Shown: positions 16,105-23,603 of the stretch, piece after piece
Layout: the number at the start of each line of letters is the position of its first letter
How positions within the stretch are numbered: position 1 is the stretch's first letter
NCBI RefSeq assembly: GCF_012223425.1
Contig: NZ_CP038797.1
Location: forward strand, 187,353-251,352
Reading direction: 5' to 3'
DNA: 64,000 nt
From: Mycolicibacterium frederiksbergense
Lineage (GTDB): Bacteria > Actinomycetota > Actinomycetes > Mycobacteriales > Mycobacteriaceae
Translations under genes and position numbers: made by a program
The notes under the pieces: model-generated
The model's input: the letters and a program-made list of their open reading frames with translations, nothing else
Told to the model about the DNA's origin: nothing
Databases searched by the model: none

Positions 16105-16856
16105 TGTCAGAAGTCCTCACCACTGGGCAGGTGGCGCGCCGCCTCGGAGTCCATCCCTCACGGGTGCGCGCGCTGATCGCCGCTGGGCGCTTGACAGCGA
16201 CGCGCGCTGGCGATCAGTGGCTTGTCGACGCCGATAGCGTCGACCGGCACGCCGATCTGGTCAGCGCAGGAGCCACCGGGCGGCCGTTCGCGACGCGCAC
16301 CGCCTGGGCGGCCGCGGCGATGTGCGACGGGCTCAGCGACGGCCTCGCCGCCAGCGAGCGATACCGCCTGCGCAACCGTCTGGCCCGTGCCGCCGACACG
16401 CCCGCGATCTGCCAGACAGTGCAACGGTGGATGTCACTGCGGGCGCGCGCCGTGCGCCGCTACCGGGTCGGCGCACGCGACGTGCCGGATCTGCTGGCCT
16501 CCGGCGGCGTACTCCCCACCGGGATCAGCGCCGCCGATAGCTACAGTCTCGGACTGGCGGCTGGTGGAGCCGCCGACGCCTACGTCAGCACCGAAACCGC
16601 ACAGCGATTGGTCGCCGACTTCTACCTGATTGGCAGCCCGCAAGGAAACCTCACCCTGCGAATCCTCGACATCCACGCATTGACCGCCACGCAGATCGCC
16701 GAACGGGGCGCGGGCGGTATGACTTTCACAATCCATACCGCGCCGCGACTGATTGCCGGCGCCGATCTCGCCGACGACAGCGATGCACGCACTCGTGCAG
16801 CAGGATGCGCGCTGATCAACGACGCTCTGAGCGCAACGAAGCGGGCTGATCGTTGA
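16104..16856 (+). CDS. Excisionase/MerR-type HTH protein, putative antitoxin and autorepressor
   Basis: 250 residues. The N-terminal 45 residues are an excisionase-type winged HTH: LTTGQVARRLGVHPSRVRALIAAGRL, then GDQWLVDADSV. The remaining 200 residues are predicted alpha/beta and unrecognised (RAVRRYRVGARDVPDLLASGGVLPTGISAADSY, LRILDIHALTATQIAER). The start ATG 16104 lies inside a perfect inverted repeat. The last codons overlap the TTG start of the next gene, a nucleotidyltransferase. This organisation matches type IV-like toxin-antitoxin pairs, but the C-terminal domain is not the AbiEi one. The antitoxin role is inference. Confidence 0.72.
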   Translation: MSEVLTTGQVARRLGVHPSRVRALIAAGRLTATRAGDQWLVDADSVDRHADLVSAGATGRPFATRTAWAAAAMCDGLSDGLAASERYRLRNRLARAADTPAICQTVQRWMSLRARAVRRYRVGARDVPDLLASGGVLPTGISAADSYSLGLAAGGAADAYVSTETAQRLVADFYLIGSPQGNLTLRILDIHALTATQIAERGAGGMTFTIHTAPRLIAGADLADDSDARTRAAGCALINDALSATKRADR

Positions 16857-17920
16857 GCACCGAGGCGCTCGAATGGCCGCACTCTGTGGCGCTGGAAGCC
16901 ATCGCAGCAATCACGGGGCAGACCATCGAGGGCACGGCTGAGATGTTCCTCGCCTTGCGCGAGACGTCGGGTGCCACCCCGCCTGCCGACAGCGCGGACC
17001 TTGCCCGGGCCGTGAATCTCCTCTGCACACGGGTTGGGCTGGCGCCGGCACTGGTGCAGGAGGAGCGCGAACAGCGAATCGCCGAGCTACGGGAACTGGG
17101 GCGGAAGGCACCGAAGGTATCGCGGGCTGACCTTGACCTGTGGATCCAGATCGTTCGCACCACACCGGAGTTCGTGCCGACCTTGCGACAGGATCCTGTT
17201 GTACTACCCGACATGCCCGAGCACCAGACACAGATGTGGCGCACACTGCTTGACTTCGAAGAGACTGATCCGCCCCCGTGGGTTCTTGTCGGTGGCCAGA
17301 TGACGATGCTGCACCTGCTTGAGCACGGTGTCACGATTCATCGGCCCACCGACGACGGGGACATGGTGGTGGGAGTGTGGACCCGCCGCGACGCGCTGCG
17401 CGACACCACGCTCTACCTGACCGGCAACGGCTTCACCGAGACCCCCACCAGCGACGGGTTCGGATACCGTTTCACGCGCGGCAAAACGGTCATCGACGTG
17501 ATGATCCCCGAGGGGACGGAACGCCAAAGCCGTGTTGCCAGAACTGGTTCTGGCAAGCCGGGGCTTGGTGCCGATGGCGGGAACCAAGCGCTCACTCGCG
17601 CACAGCGTGTGCCAGTCGTGATGGACGACCACCATGGTTATGTTCGCCGGCCTACGCTTTTGGGCAGTTTGGTCGCCAAGGCCCGCGCGTGGACCGTAGA
17701 CAGCCGCGACCGTGAGCGTCACCTGCAAGACCTGATCTCACTGGCCGCCGTCGCGCTGCATGACCCACGCGCCGTCTTGAGTCAGACGCGACCAGATGAC
17801 AGCCGGGCTATGCGGATCGCGATGCGTGGTTTCGATGCTGATCACCGAAGGGTCCGCGCGGCCGATGACCCCGACGGGGTCTACGCCTTTCTGACACGGT
17901 TAGCCAATCCGACTGCCTGA
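16853..17920 (+). CDS. Nucleotidyltransferase-fold protein, putative toxin
   Basis: 355 residues. It starts with TTG at 16853, overlapping the upstream stop by 3 bases (TTGA). Residues about 143-168 carry a nucleotidyltransferase-like signature: WVLVGGQMTMLH followed by TDDGDMVVGVW, comparable to the GG...D-x-D of AbiEii/MenT enzymes. After that come YRFTRGKTVIDVMIPEG and the region around LVAKARAWTVDSRDRERHLQDL, which also fit the AbiEii plan (a basic residue then an RDLxDL-like helix). With the HTH gene it would form a toxin-antitoxin pair, unrelated in sequence to the AbiE pair at 5-7 kb. The target is unknown. Confidence 0.72.
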   Translation: MSTEALEWPHSVALEAIAAITGQTIEGTAEMFLALRETSGATPPADSADLARAVNLLCTRVGLAPALVQEEREQRIAELRELGRKAPKVSRADLDLWIQIVRTTPEFVPTLRQDPVVLPDMPEHQTQMWRTLLDFEETDPPPWVLVGGQMTMLHLLEHGVTIHRPTDDGDMVVGVWTRRDALRDTTLYLTGNGFTETPTSDGFGYRFTRGKTVIDVMIPEGTERQSRVARTGSGKPGLGADGGNQALTRAQRVPVVMDDHHGYVRRPTLLGSLVAKARAWTVDSRDRERHLQDLISLAAVALHDPRAVLSQTRPDDSRAMRIAMRGFDADHRRVRAADDPDGVYAFLTRLANPTA

Positions 17921-17953
17921 CAGGGTCGCACAGCCTCGACCTCTGATACCGGT

Positions 17954-18592
17954 TCAGCTCATGTCCCAGTCGGTGCCCCAGGTTTTCGACAGGAAGAGGT
18001 TGATGGCGCCGATGGTGGAGCAGTAGATGACGCCGGGTCGGCGAGGGTCTTCGGAGATGACGGTGCCGACGACGTGGACGCCCTTGCTGCCGGGCTTGAG
18101 GCGCTCGTAGATCGGCGCTCCGCTGTCGCCGTGATCGGCTGGCATTTGGACGGCGAACTTGGTCTCGTCGACGGAAAGTACTGTGCCGCAAGTCTCTTGG
18201 GTCGTCGCCCCGTATTTACAGACCTTAGATCCTTCGTTGGGCACCCAGGGATCCAGGAGTGGCTCGCGGGACATCAGGCTGTACTCGCTGGGGATGTTTG
18301 AGTACAGGCGGATGGCGATCAGGTCGGTGGTGGGGTCGTGGATCTCGGGTATGAACTGGCCGATCTGGATGTTGCCGAGGCTGACTTCGGTGATGCCGTT
18401 CTTGTAGCAGTGGCCGGCCGTGTAGACGATGTTGGGCATCTTGGGGTCCGGGAAACTCACTGTGCACCAACGTCCGCCGCTGGTGATCATGAAGCCGGCG
18501 GTGATGGCCAGCGCGGCGGCTGGCGCCGCGGCGCTCAGCGCGGTGATGACGGCCAGCGTCACCGCGGCCAGGACTGTCAGTAGGCGGCGCAT
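17954..18592 (-). CDS. Secreted trypsin-fold serine protease
   Basis: 212 residues. A signal peptide occupies residues 1-28 (MRRLLTVLAAVTLAVITALSAAAPAAA). The catalytic triad is visible: His in YTAGHCYK, Asp in DPTTDLIAIRL and Ser in GDSGAPIYE. Cys pairs are in RWCTVSF...GHCY and SKVCKYG...TCGTVLS. It is shorter than many S1 proteases and lacks an obvious propeptide. It is the last gene of the leftward T4SS operon, starting 1 base after the preceding stop. A role in processing surface proteins or pilus components of donor or recipient is inferred. Confidence 0.85.
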   Translation of the reverse strand: MRRLLTVLAAVTLAVITALSAAAPAAALAITAGFMITSGGRWCTVSFPDPKMPNIVYTAGHCYKNGITEVSLGNIQIGQFIPEIHDPTTDLIAIRLYSNIPSEYSLMSREPLLDPWVPNEGSKVCKYGATTQETCGTVLSVDETKFAVQMPADHGDSGAPIYERLKPGSKGVHVVGTVISEDPRRPGVIYCSTIGAINLFLSKTWGTDWDMS

Positions 18593-18593
18593 G

Positions 18594-18935
18594 TCAGTAC
18601 TTCAAGGTTTCGCGTTTGTACTGTTCGTACTGCTCGGCGGTGGGGGCGTCGGGCAGCACTTCGTAGGCTGAGGGTGGCACGGTGGTGCCGTTGGCTGCGG
18701 CGTTGGCTTCCATGCGTTCGCGCACGCCCAGGCGGCCACGCATCGAGGCGACGCCGGCTACGGCCAGGATCTCGCGAACCAGGTTACGTTCGTTGCCTTT
18801 TCGGACGTTCTCGTGCAGGAAGAGGCCGGTGACTGCGCCGCCGGGGGCGGTGGAGACGCCGATGGTGCGGTTGCGGTTGAAGACCTCGTAGCGGTCGGGG
18901 AGCTGAAGCCGCGGGGAGTCGGGTGCTGATGTCAT
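18594..18935 (-). CDS. Hypothetical protein in the T4SS operon
   Basis: 113 residues with a strong AAGGAGA ribosome site before ATG 18935. The segment TIGVSTAPGGAVTGLFLHENVRKGNERNLVREILAVAGVA has the strand-turn-strand-helix pattern seen in YbaB/EbfC-like and ESX-associated small proteins, but the match is weak. The C-terminus is charged. It lies between the large disordered protein gene and the protease gene in the same operon. Confidence 0.65.
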   Translation of the reverse strand: MTSAPDSPRLQLPDRYEVFNRNRTIGVSTAPGGAVTGLFLHENVRKGNERNLVREILAVAGVASMRGRLGVRERMEANAAANGTTVPPSAYEVLPDAPTAEQYEQYKRETLKY

Positions 18936-18962
18936 CGGGTCTCCTTGGTGTGGCGGTTGGGT

Positions 18963-21182
18963 TTAGGAAGCGCGGGCGGCGGAGAGCAGCTGGCGCAGCT
19001 GGGGGTGTGTGGGGACGGGGATCGCGTGCTTGAGATCCCAGATCAGTTCTTTGCGGTCGTGGTCGGCCACGGACTCGGCGGCGATCAGCCAGAGGTCTTC
19101 GCGTTGTGCGTAAACGCGAAGGCCCAGTCGCGCTGTCTGGTAGGCCGCCGCGCGGGCACCGGTGGCGTGTTGGCGCTGGGCCAATTCGGCCGCGGCGGTG
19201 CTGCAAAGGTCGATGAGTTCGTCTTTGAGCAGCTCCACGGAGCGCCAGGAGTACTCCTCTTCGGGGACGTCCTCGAACGGTCTGCCGCGGATGAGGTTCA
19301 CCGCGGCGGACAGGGCCTCCGTGGTGGCGCTTTCGGGGGCTTTGCCGACGAGTCGGTTGAATTCTTTCCAGTCGCAGAACATGTCGACGACGAGGAGTCC
19401 GCGCAAGTCGCTGCGGATGGGGTCGTGGCCGCCCATCATCTTGCGGATCTGGGTGCGCAACTGCCGGCGATTCTGCGGGGTGACTTGGAGGATGGTCTCG
19501 CCCCACTCGTTGGAGGTGACGCCGTTGGAGGTGGCCACCGCCATCAGCGCTTTGACCGGCTTGCGGACTCCTTGGCGGGTGACCGCTGAGTGCCGGGTGG
19601 GCTCGTTGGTCTCGGGGTCGACGCCCAGCGCGTACACCGGGCCGAGCACGTAGAGGCCGGGCTCGGTGGGTTCTTCGGCGGGCCGGCCGGGAAGCAGCGG
19701 GGTGTTTTCGGCGCCGGTGTCGTGGTCTTCGGCGGTGGCGACCAGTGATGCGGGAATGCCCGGGGTCAGCAGTGGTGGCGTGACGGAGGGCGCCGGCGGA
19801 CCCGGCTGGACCGCGGCCGCGGCGGGCTCGTCGACCTCCACCGCAGGGGACGCGTCATTTCCGCTGGTAGGAAGGTCGATGCTGTTGGCAGCTGGAGGCG
19901 CCGCCGGTTCGAGGACGCTGGGGTTGGTTGCTTCGGCAACGGCATCGACATCCTCGGTGCCGGCGGCGGCGTCGACGTCGTCGGCCGCACCACCGGGAGC
20001 CGGCAGTGGTGGCGTGACGAGGGTCGCCGGCGGACCCGGCTGGACCGCGGCCGCGGCGGGCTCGCCGACCTCCACCGCAGGGGACGTGTCATTTCCGCTG
20101 GCAGGAACGCCGCCACCGCTGATAGCCGGAGGCGCCGCCGGTTCGAGGCTGCCTTCGGCAACCGGTTCGAGATCCTGGGCGCCGGCAGTCTCCGGGGCGT
20201 CGGCCGCGACGTCGGGGGACGTGTCATTGTCGCTGGTCGTGGCGTTGTGGCTGTCGGACGCTGCAGTTGGCGACGGTGTCGGCACTGACCCGAGGGACGT
20301 GTCATTGTCGCTGGTCAGGGACGCCCAGGGCGGCAGCTCGTGCTGGTGCTCGTCGAGTGACTGCGGCGAGACGGACGGGCCCGGGCGGCCGAGTACCTGG
20401 ACGGAGCGATCTGCGTCGGCGAGCGCGGGTCCTCCTTGTTCTGCGTGCAGGAGGACCTGCCGCGTGGGGGGCTCCGGCGCAGATACCAGCACCGTCTTGA
20501 GGTGCTCCCACCGTTCGTCGGCGATTTCCATCCGACGCCAGACCGGCCAGTACCGGTTGGCCAGGTAGATGCCGGCGACGGTCTCGTTGCACAGGACGAC
20601 GTTGGCCGCGTCGGCCGCCTGCGAGGACACCGTGATGGGATGCGGCTGCCCTGCGGCGGGGGCACTGGTGTGGTGGGTGCTCAAGATCAGCGATGTGCCC
20701 GCCGTGGCCGCGCCCGGGTCCCCGATCAGTGCCAGACGCTCGGCGCCGGCCATAGCCAGGGCCGGATCGGTGACCGCGACTTCGGCGGTTGGGGTCTTGG
20801 ACAGAACCTGGATCAGCCAGGACCGCATCATCAGGATCGGGTTGTCACCTTCGATGCCCAAGTAGTCGGCTGCGGCGAGGTTCACCACGAGAACTTGGTT
20901 GCGCGAGGTGATGCCGACGACCACGTGGTGCGACGCTGATGTGCTACTGGGCAGCAAGCTGGAACGCAGCGGGTGGGACCACCCCTCGGGGGCCGACGTC
21001 CACTCTTGCCCCTGAGGCTGTGCCCCGGGATCGACGGGGTAGGCGGTGATCGTCGCGGCATCGATGGCGGCGGCCACCACGCCGGTGGGGCCGAAGTCCT
21101 CCGTCAGCAATTGTGCGACGTTCTTCAGTGCCCCGTTTCCAGCAAGCAGCCACCGGGTCAGCTTGGCTGCTTGCTCGTTCAC
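18963..21182 (-). CDS. Large multidomain protein with repeated disordered linker and BTAD-like C-terminus
   Basis: About 739 residues from GTG 21182; a TTG at 21236 would overlap the upstream gene more. The N-terminal 270 residues are folded (AKLTRWLLAGNGALKNVAQLL, HHVVVGITSRNQVLVVNL). A 240-residue Ala/Pro/Asp-rich linker follows with S(G/D)NDTSP motifs and two copies of a roughly 60-residue unit (AAAAVQPGPPA...VTPPL). The C-terminal 220 residues (GLYVLGPVYALGVDPE to DLWLIAAESVADHDRKELIWDL) resemble the helical bacterial transcriptional activator domain of SARP-type proteins. No membrane segment is obvious. It is probably a cytoplasmic scaffold or regulator of the secretion operon; function unknown. 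Confidence 0.65.
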   Translation of the reverse strand: MNEQAAKLTRWLLAGNGALKNVAQLLTEDFGPTGVVAAAIDAATITAYPVDPGAQPQGQEWTSAPEGWSHPLRSSLLPSSTSASHHVVVGITSRNQVLVVNLAAADYLGIEGDNPILMMRSWLIQVLSKTPTAEVAVTDPALAMAGAERLALIGDPGAATAGTSLILSTHHTSAPAAGQPHPITVSSQAADAANVVLCNETVAGIYLANRYWPVWRRMEIADERWEHLKTVLVSAPEPPTRQVLLHAEQGGPALADADRSVQVLGRPGPSVSPQSLDEHQHELPPWASLTSDNDTSLGSVPTPSPTAASDSHNATTSDNDTSPDVAADAPETAGAQDLEPVAEGSLEPAAPPAISGGGVPASGNDTSPAVEVGEPAAAAVQPGPPATLVTPPLPAPGGAADDVDAAAGTEDVDAVAEATNPSVLEPAAPPAANSIDLPTSGNDASPAVEVDEPAAAAVQPGPPAPSVTPPLLTPGIPASLVATAEDHDTGAENTPLLPGRPAEEPTEPGLYVLGPVYALGVDPETNEPTRHSAVTRQGVRKPVKALMAVATSNGVTSNEWGETILQVTPQNRRQLRTQIRKMMGGHDPIRSDLRGLLVVDMFCDWKEFNRLVGKAPESATTEALSAAVNLIRGRPFEDVPEEEYSWRSVELLKDELIDLCSTAAAELAQRQHATGARAAAYQTARLGLRVYAQREDLWLIAAESVADHDRKELIWDLKHAIPVPTHPQLRQLLSAARAS
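19846..20317. repeat. Cluster of four short direct repeats within the linker coding region
   Basis: Copies start at about 19846, 20080, 20215 and 20293 on the plus strand. The consensus is GGGGACGTGTCATT, two variable bases, then CGCTGGT. On the coding strand each gives S-x-N-D-T/A-S-P. Further copies lie outside this gene at 31833-31857 and 32468-32492, in two other T4SS genes. Confidence 0.7.
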
Positions 21183-21192
21183 ACGAGTGAGT

Positions 21193-21738
21193 CTATCGAG
21201 ATTGACGGGCTGATCCGGGCGCCGCAAGGCCCCCAATTGCCTTGGTTGCCACGGGTTCGAACTCCGGGATCCGGCTGGCGCCGCGAAGGACGTCCTCGGC
21301 CTGCTTGGTCGCTTCCTGACCCGCCGTTGTCACCAAGCGGGTGATCTCCCCGGCGATCTCGGCGGCGGTTCTGCGAGCAAGAATTCCGGGTTCGAGCCGG
21401 AGATCAATGAGCTGTCCACACAGGTCTACTTTGACGGCTATCTCCCCGTCGGCGGAGGACTGCTCTACGGCAATGGATTCCATCTGCACGACGGAATTGC
21501 GAAGGTGCTGGGCGACCTCCTCGAGATGCAGTTTGGAGTCCACGGTGGCCGCGTCGGTGGCGATCGCTTCCGAGGCTTCCCTGAGACGCTTCCAGTCTTC
21601 GACATAGTGGACGATCTGGTCGGAATCTGTCTCGTTGCGGAGCAGGTCCTCCACCCTTGCAGTGTCTTCAGATACACGGACCGTGATCCCATGTAATCGA
21701 GTGGCGAGATCCTTCAACCCAGCTGTTGACTCGCTCAT
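21193..21738 (-). CDS. YbaB/EbfC-like protein, first paralogue
   Basis: 181 residues. An N-terminal helical part (GLKDLATRLHGITVRVSEDTARVEDLL) is followed by the YbaB-type core IAVKVDLCGQLIDLRLEPGILARRTAAEIAGEITRLVTTAGQ (about residues 100-142). YbaB/EbfC proteins bind DNA or act as small partners of secretion genes in mycobacteria. The start overlaps the stop of the upstream paralogue by 4 bases. The next gene starts about 10 bases after its stop. Confidence 0.75.
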   Translation of the reverse strand: MSESTAGLKDLATRLHGITVRVSEDTARVEDLLRNETDSDQIVHYVEDWKRLREASEAIATDAATVDSKLHLEEVAQHLRNSVVQMESIAVEQSSADGEIAVKVDLCGQLIDLRLEPGILARRTAAEIAGEITRLVTTAGQEATKQAEDVLRGASRIPEFEPVATKAIGGLAAPGSARQSR

Positions 21739-22124
21739 ACTCGCAGCCTATCTGCCTGTGTTTCTGGCACGGGTTCAGTGGTATCGCCGCTCCCCTGGGC
21801 TGCCACTAGGGCGTCGAAGTCTGGGAGTTCGTGCGCGGTCCGGAAGAGTTCGGCGACCTGATCGGCGTTCTGTTGTCCGGCGGTGGTGACGAGTCGGGTG
21901 ATCTCCTTGGCGATCTCGGCTGCAGTCTTGCGATCGAGAATCCCCGGCTTGAGCCACAGGTCTGCGAGTTGGCCGTTCATGTCGACCTTGACGGCGATGT
22001 CTTTGTCCTCTGAAATGCCTTCTGCAGCCAGCGCTCTCATCTTCTCGATAGTGCTGAGGAGATGGTCGTGGACCGCATCTGCGTACAGCAGTGTGTTTCT
22101 CACATCGGGGTGGATGACGGCCAT
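21735..22124 (-). CDS. YbaB/EbfC-like protein, second paralogue
   Basis: 129 residues. The core IAVKVDMNGQLADLWLKPGILDRKTAAEIAKEITRLVTTAGQQ is closely similar to that of the adjacent paralogue, while the N-terminus is shorter (MAVIHPDVRNTLLYADAVHDHLLSTIEKM). Tandem duplication is likely. The genes overlap by 4 bases. The pair is co-transcribed with EspC-like secretion targets, an arrangement reminiscent of EspC/YbaB-like neighbours in ESX-associated loci. Confidence 0.75.
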   Translation of the reverse strand: MAVIHPDVRNTLLYADAVHDHLLSTIEKMRALAAEGISEDKDIAVKVDMNGQLADLWLKPGILDRKTAAEIAKEITRLVTTAGQQNADQVAELFRTAHELPDFDALVAAQGSGDTTEPVPETQADRLRV

Positions 22125-22133
22125 GGTTGATTC

Positions 22134-22742
22134 CTACACGATTTTCGGAGGGATGAAGGCTGCGGCGTTGATCTCTTCGGTGGCCTTGGTGGAGGCGATC
22201 GAGGCGCGCAGCGCTGTGGAGGTCTGGACGTTGTGCTCGGCGAACGTCGTCCCGGCGATCTGCTTGCTGGCCATGAACTCGCGGATCTTGAGGTAGGTCC
22301 CGTAGTTCACCTTGCCGTGGGTGGCCAGGTAGCGCTCGGGGAAGTCGGGGTCACCGGAGGCCCATTCGGCGATCTCTTGGGCGTTCAGGTCGTGCTCCTT
22401 GGCGAACTTTTCCAGTTCGGCGTAGTTGACCTGGAAGGGTGCTCCCGTCCCGCCTGGGCCGCCTCCGGGGCCGGTGGTGTTGCTGATCGGGGCCAAGCCG
22501 CCGCCCACGCCGGGGCCGGGACCCGCGCCTTCAATGGGGTCGAGTTCCTGGACATAGTTCATCAGCCCGTCATCGCCGATCTCCCAGTGCCAGTCACCGG
22601 GGGCGCTGGTGTTGCTGATCAGCTGGGCGGGGACCGGGCCGATCGCGCCGGGGCCGGCCGCCGCGCCACCGGGGTCGATGGGTTCCCAGTCGTCTTGCCA
22701 GCCGGGTCCCTCGAACCAGTCGTTGTTGTCAGACATCGTCAT
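22134..22742 (-). CDS. EspC-like type VII (ESX) secretion target, short form
   Basis: 202 residues. The N-terminal 100 residues are acidic, Gly/Pro-rich and disordered (NNDWFEGPGWQDDWEPIDPGG). The C-terminal 95 residues form a helical hairpin-like domain: VNYAELEKFAKEHDLNAQEIAEWA, then THGKVNYGTYLKIREF and a final helix ending KATEEINAAAF. The VNY...LxxxAxxHD...THG...Y...LR pattern is that of the EspC/DUF2580 family of ESX-exported proteins. The next gene upstream encodes the same domain. Export by an ESX system encoded elsewhere is inferred. Confidence 0.7.
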   Translation of the reverse strand: MTMSDNNDWFEGPGWQDDWEPIDPGGAAAGPGAIGPVPAQLISNTSAPGDWHWEIGDDGLMNYVQELDPIEGAGPGPGVGGGLAPISNTTGPGGGPGGTGAPFQVNYAELEKFAKEHDLNAQEIAEWASGDPDFPERYLATHGKVNYGTYLKIREFMASKQIAGTTFAEHNVQTSTALRASIASTKATEEINAAAFIPPKIV

Positions 22743-22762
22743 TCACATCCTTCTTGAAGGCA

Positions 22763-23560
22763 TTAGACCTGGGTGGTGGGCGGGCGGAAGGCCGCGGCCG
22801 AGGATTCGTCGGTGGATTGGGTCGACTCGATCGAGGTGCGTAGGCCCACCGCGGTGTCACCGTTGCGCTGGGCGTAGGCGCCCGCCTCTGCTTGGCGGCT
22901 GTCGTTGAATTTCTTCACGTTCAGGTAGGTGGCGTAGGCGATCTTGCCGTGAGTTGCCAGGAACCGATCGGCGAAGTCTTGCTCGGCGTTGGCCCACTGC
23001 GCTACCTGCTCGGCCTGCTGGTCGTGGTTGTTGGCCAGGCCTTCGAGTTGGCGGTAGTTGACGTGAAACACGTCGTTGCCTGTGCCGCCGCGTTGATCAG
23101 CTTCGGGGTCGGTGGTTGTGTCGCTGGCCGGTCGTGCCGATTTGGCCACAGTCTCAGGGCCGGGGATCCACACCCCGGAGTCGCCGAGGGGGACGTAGCC
23201 GGGTGGGACGGCACGGCCGTCGCCGGGGAAGCGGACGTCCTGGATCTGTACGGGCTTCTCCCCCGCCGGCGGGGCGTAGGCGCCGGGGCGCATTTCGTTG
23301 GAGCGTGGGTGCGGGATCCACACACCGGTGTCACGGCCGAGTTCCATCATGCCCTGGGGGCCAAGTTCACCCGGTGGGCGCACCTGGATGTCGCTGGCGT
23401 ACAGCGGCATCCGGACATTGTCGTCGTTGACGATGCCGGGTTTCAACTCATTGGCACCGGGGTCGGGGATCCACACTCCCGGCACCAGCTCCTGGTAGTT
23501 CGATGGACCGAGTTGGTCTGGTCCGATGTCGACCAGATCGGCGATGTCGAATGTCGTCAT
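22763..23560 (-). CDS. EspC-like ESX secretion target with GVWIP repeats
   Basis: 265 residues, GGAAGG ribosome site upstream. The N-terminal half carries three repeats (GVWIPDPGANELKPG, GVWIPHPRSNEMRPG, GVWIPGPE) spaced about 50-60 residues apart. The C-terminal 95 residues repeat the EspC-like domain of the neighbour: FHVNYRQLEGLANNHDQQAEQVAQWA, THGKIAYATYLNVKKF, ending TDESSAAAF. The Trp/Pro repeats may bind a wall or partner protein. Unusually, the T7SS-type domain is C-terminal in both proteins rather than forming the whole protein. Confidence 0.7.
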   Translation of the reverse strand: MTTFDIADLVDIGPDQLGPSNYQELVPGVWIPDPGANELKPGIVNDDNVRMPLYASDIQVRPPGELGPQGMMELGRDTGVWIPHPRSNEMRPGAYAPPAGEKPVQIQDVRFPGDGRAVPPGYVPLGDSGVWIPGPETVAKSARPASDTTTDPEADQRGGTGNDVFHVNYRQLEGLANNHDQQAEQVAQWANAEQDFADRFLATHGKIAYATYLNVKKFNDSRQAEAGAYAQRNGDTAVGLRTSIESTQSTDESSAAAFRPPTTQV

Positions 23561-23603
23561 GTCCTAGGCCTTCCTGGTGGGATGTGCGGTGGTCATCGCG
23601 TGG

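Noticed and set aside
15956..16237. Cys/Tyr-containing plus-strand frame upstream of the HTH gene
   Set aside because: It runs through the inverted-repeat promoter into the HTH gene out of frame, with no domain and unlikely composition.
19666..20568. 300-residue plus-strand frame opposite the linker of the large T4SS-operon protein
   Set aside because: Repetitive Gly/Ala/Ser reading of the repeats. The minus strand has folded domains on both sides in one frame.
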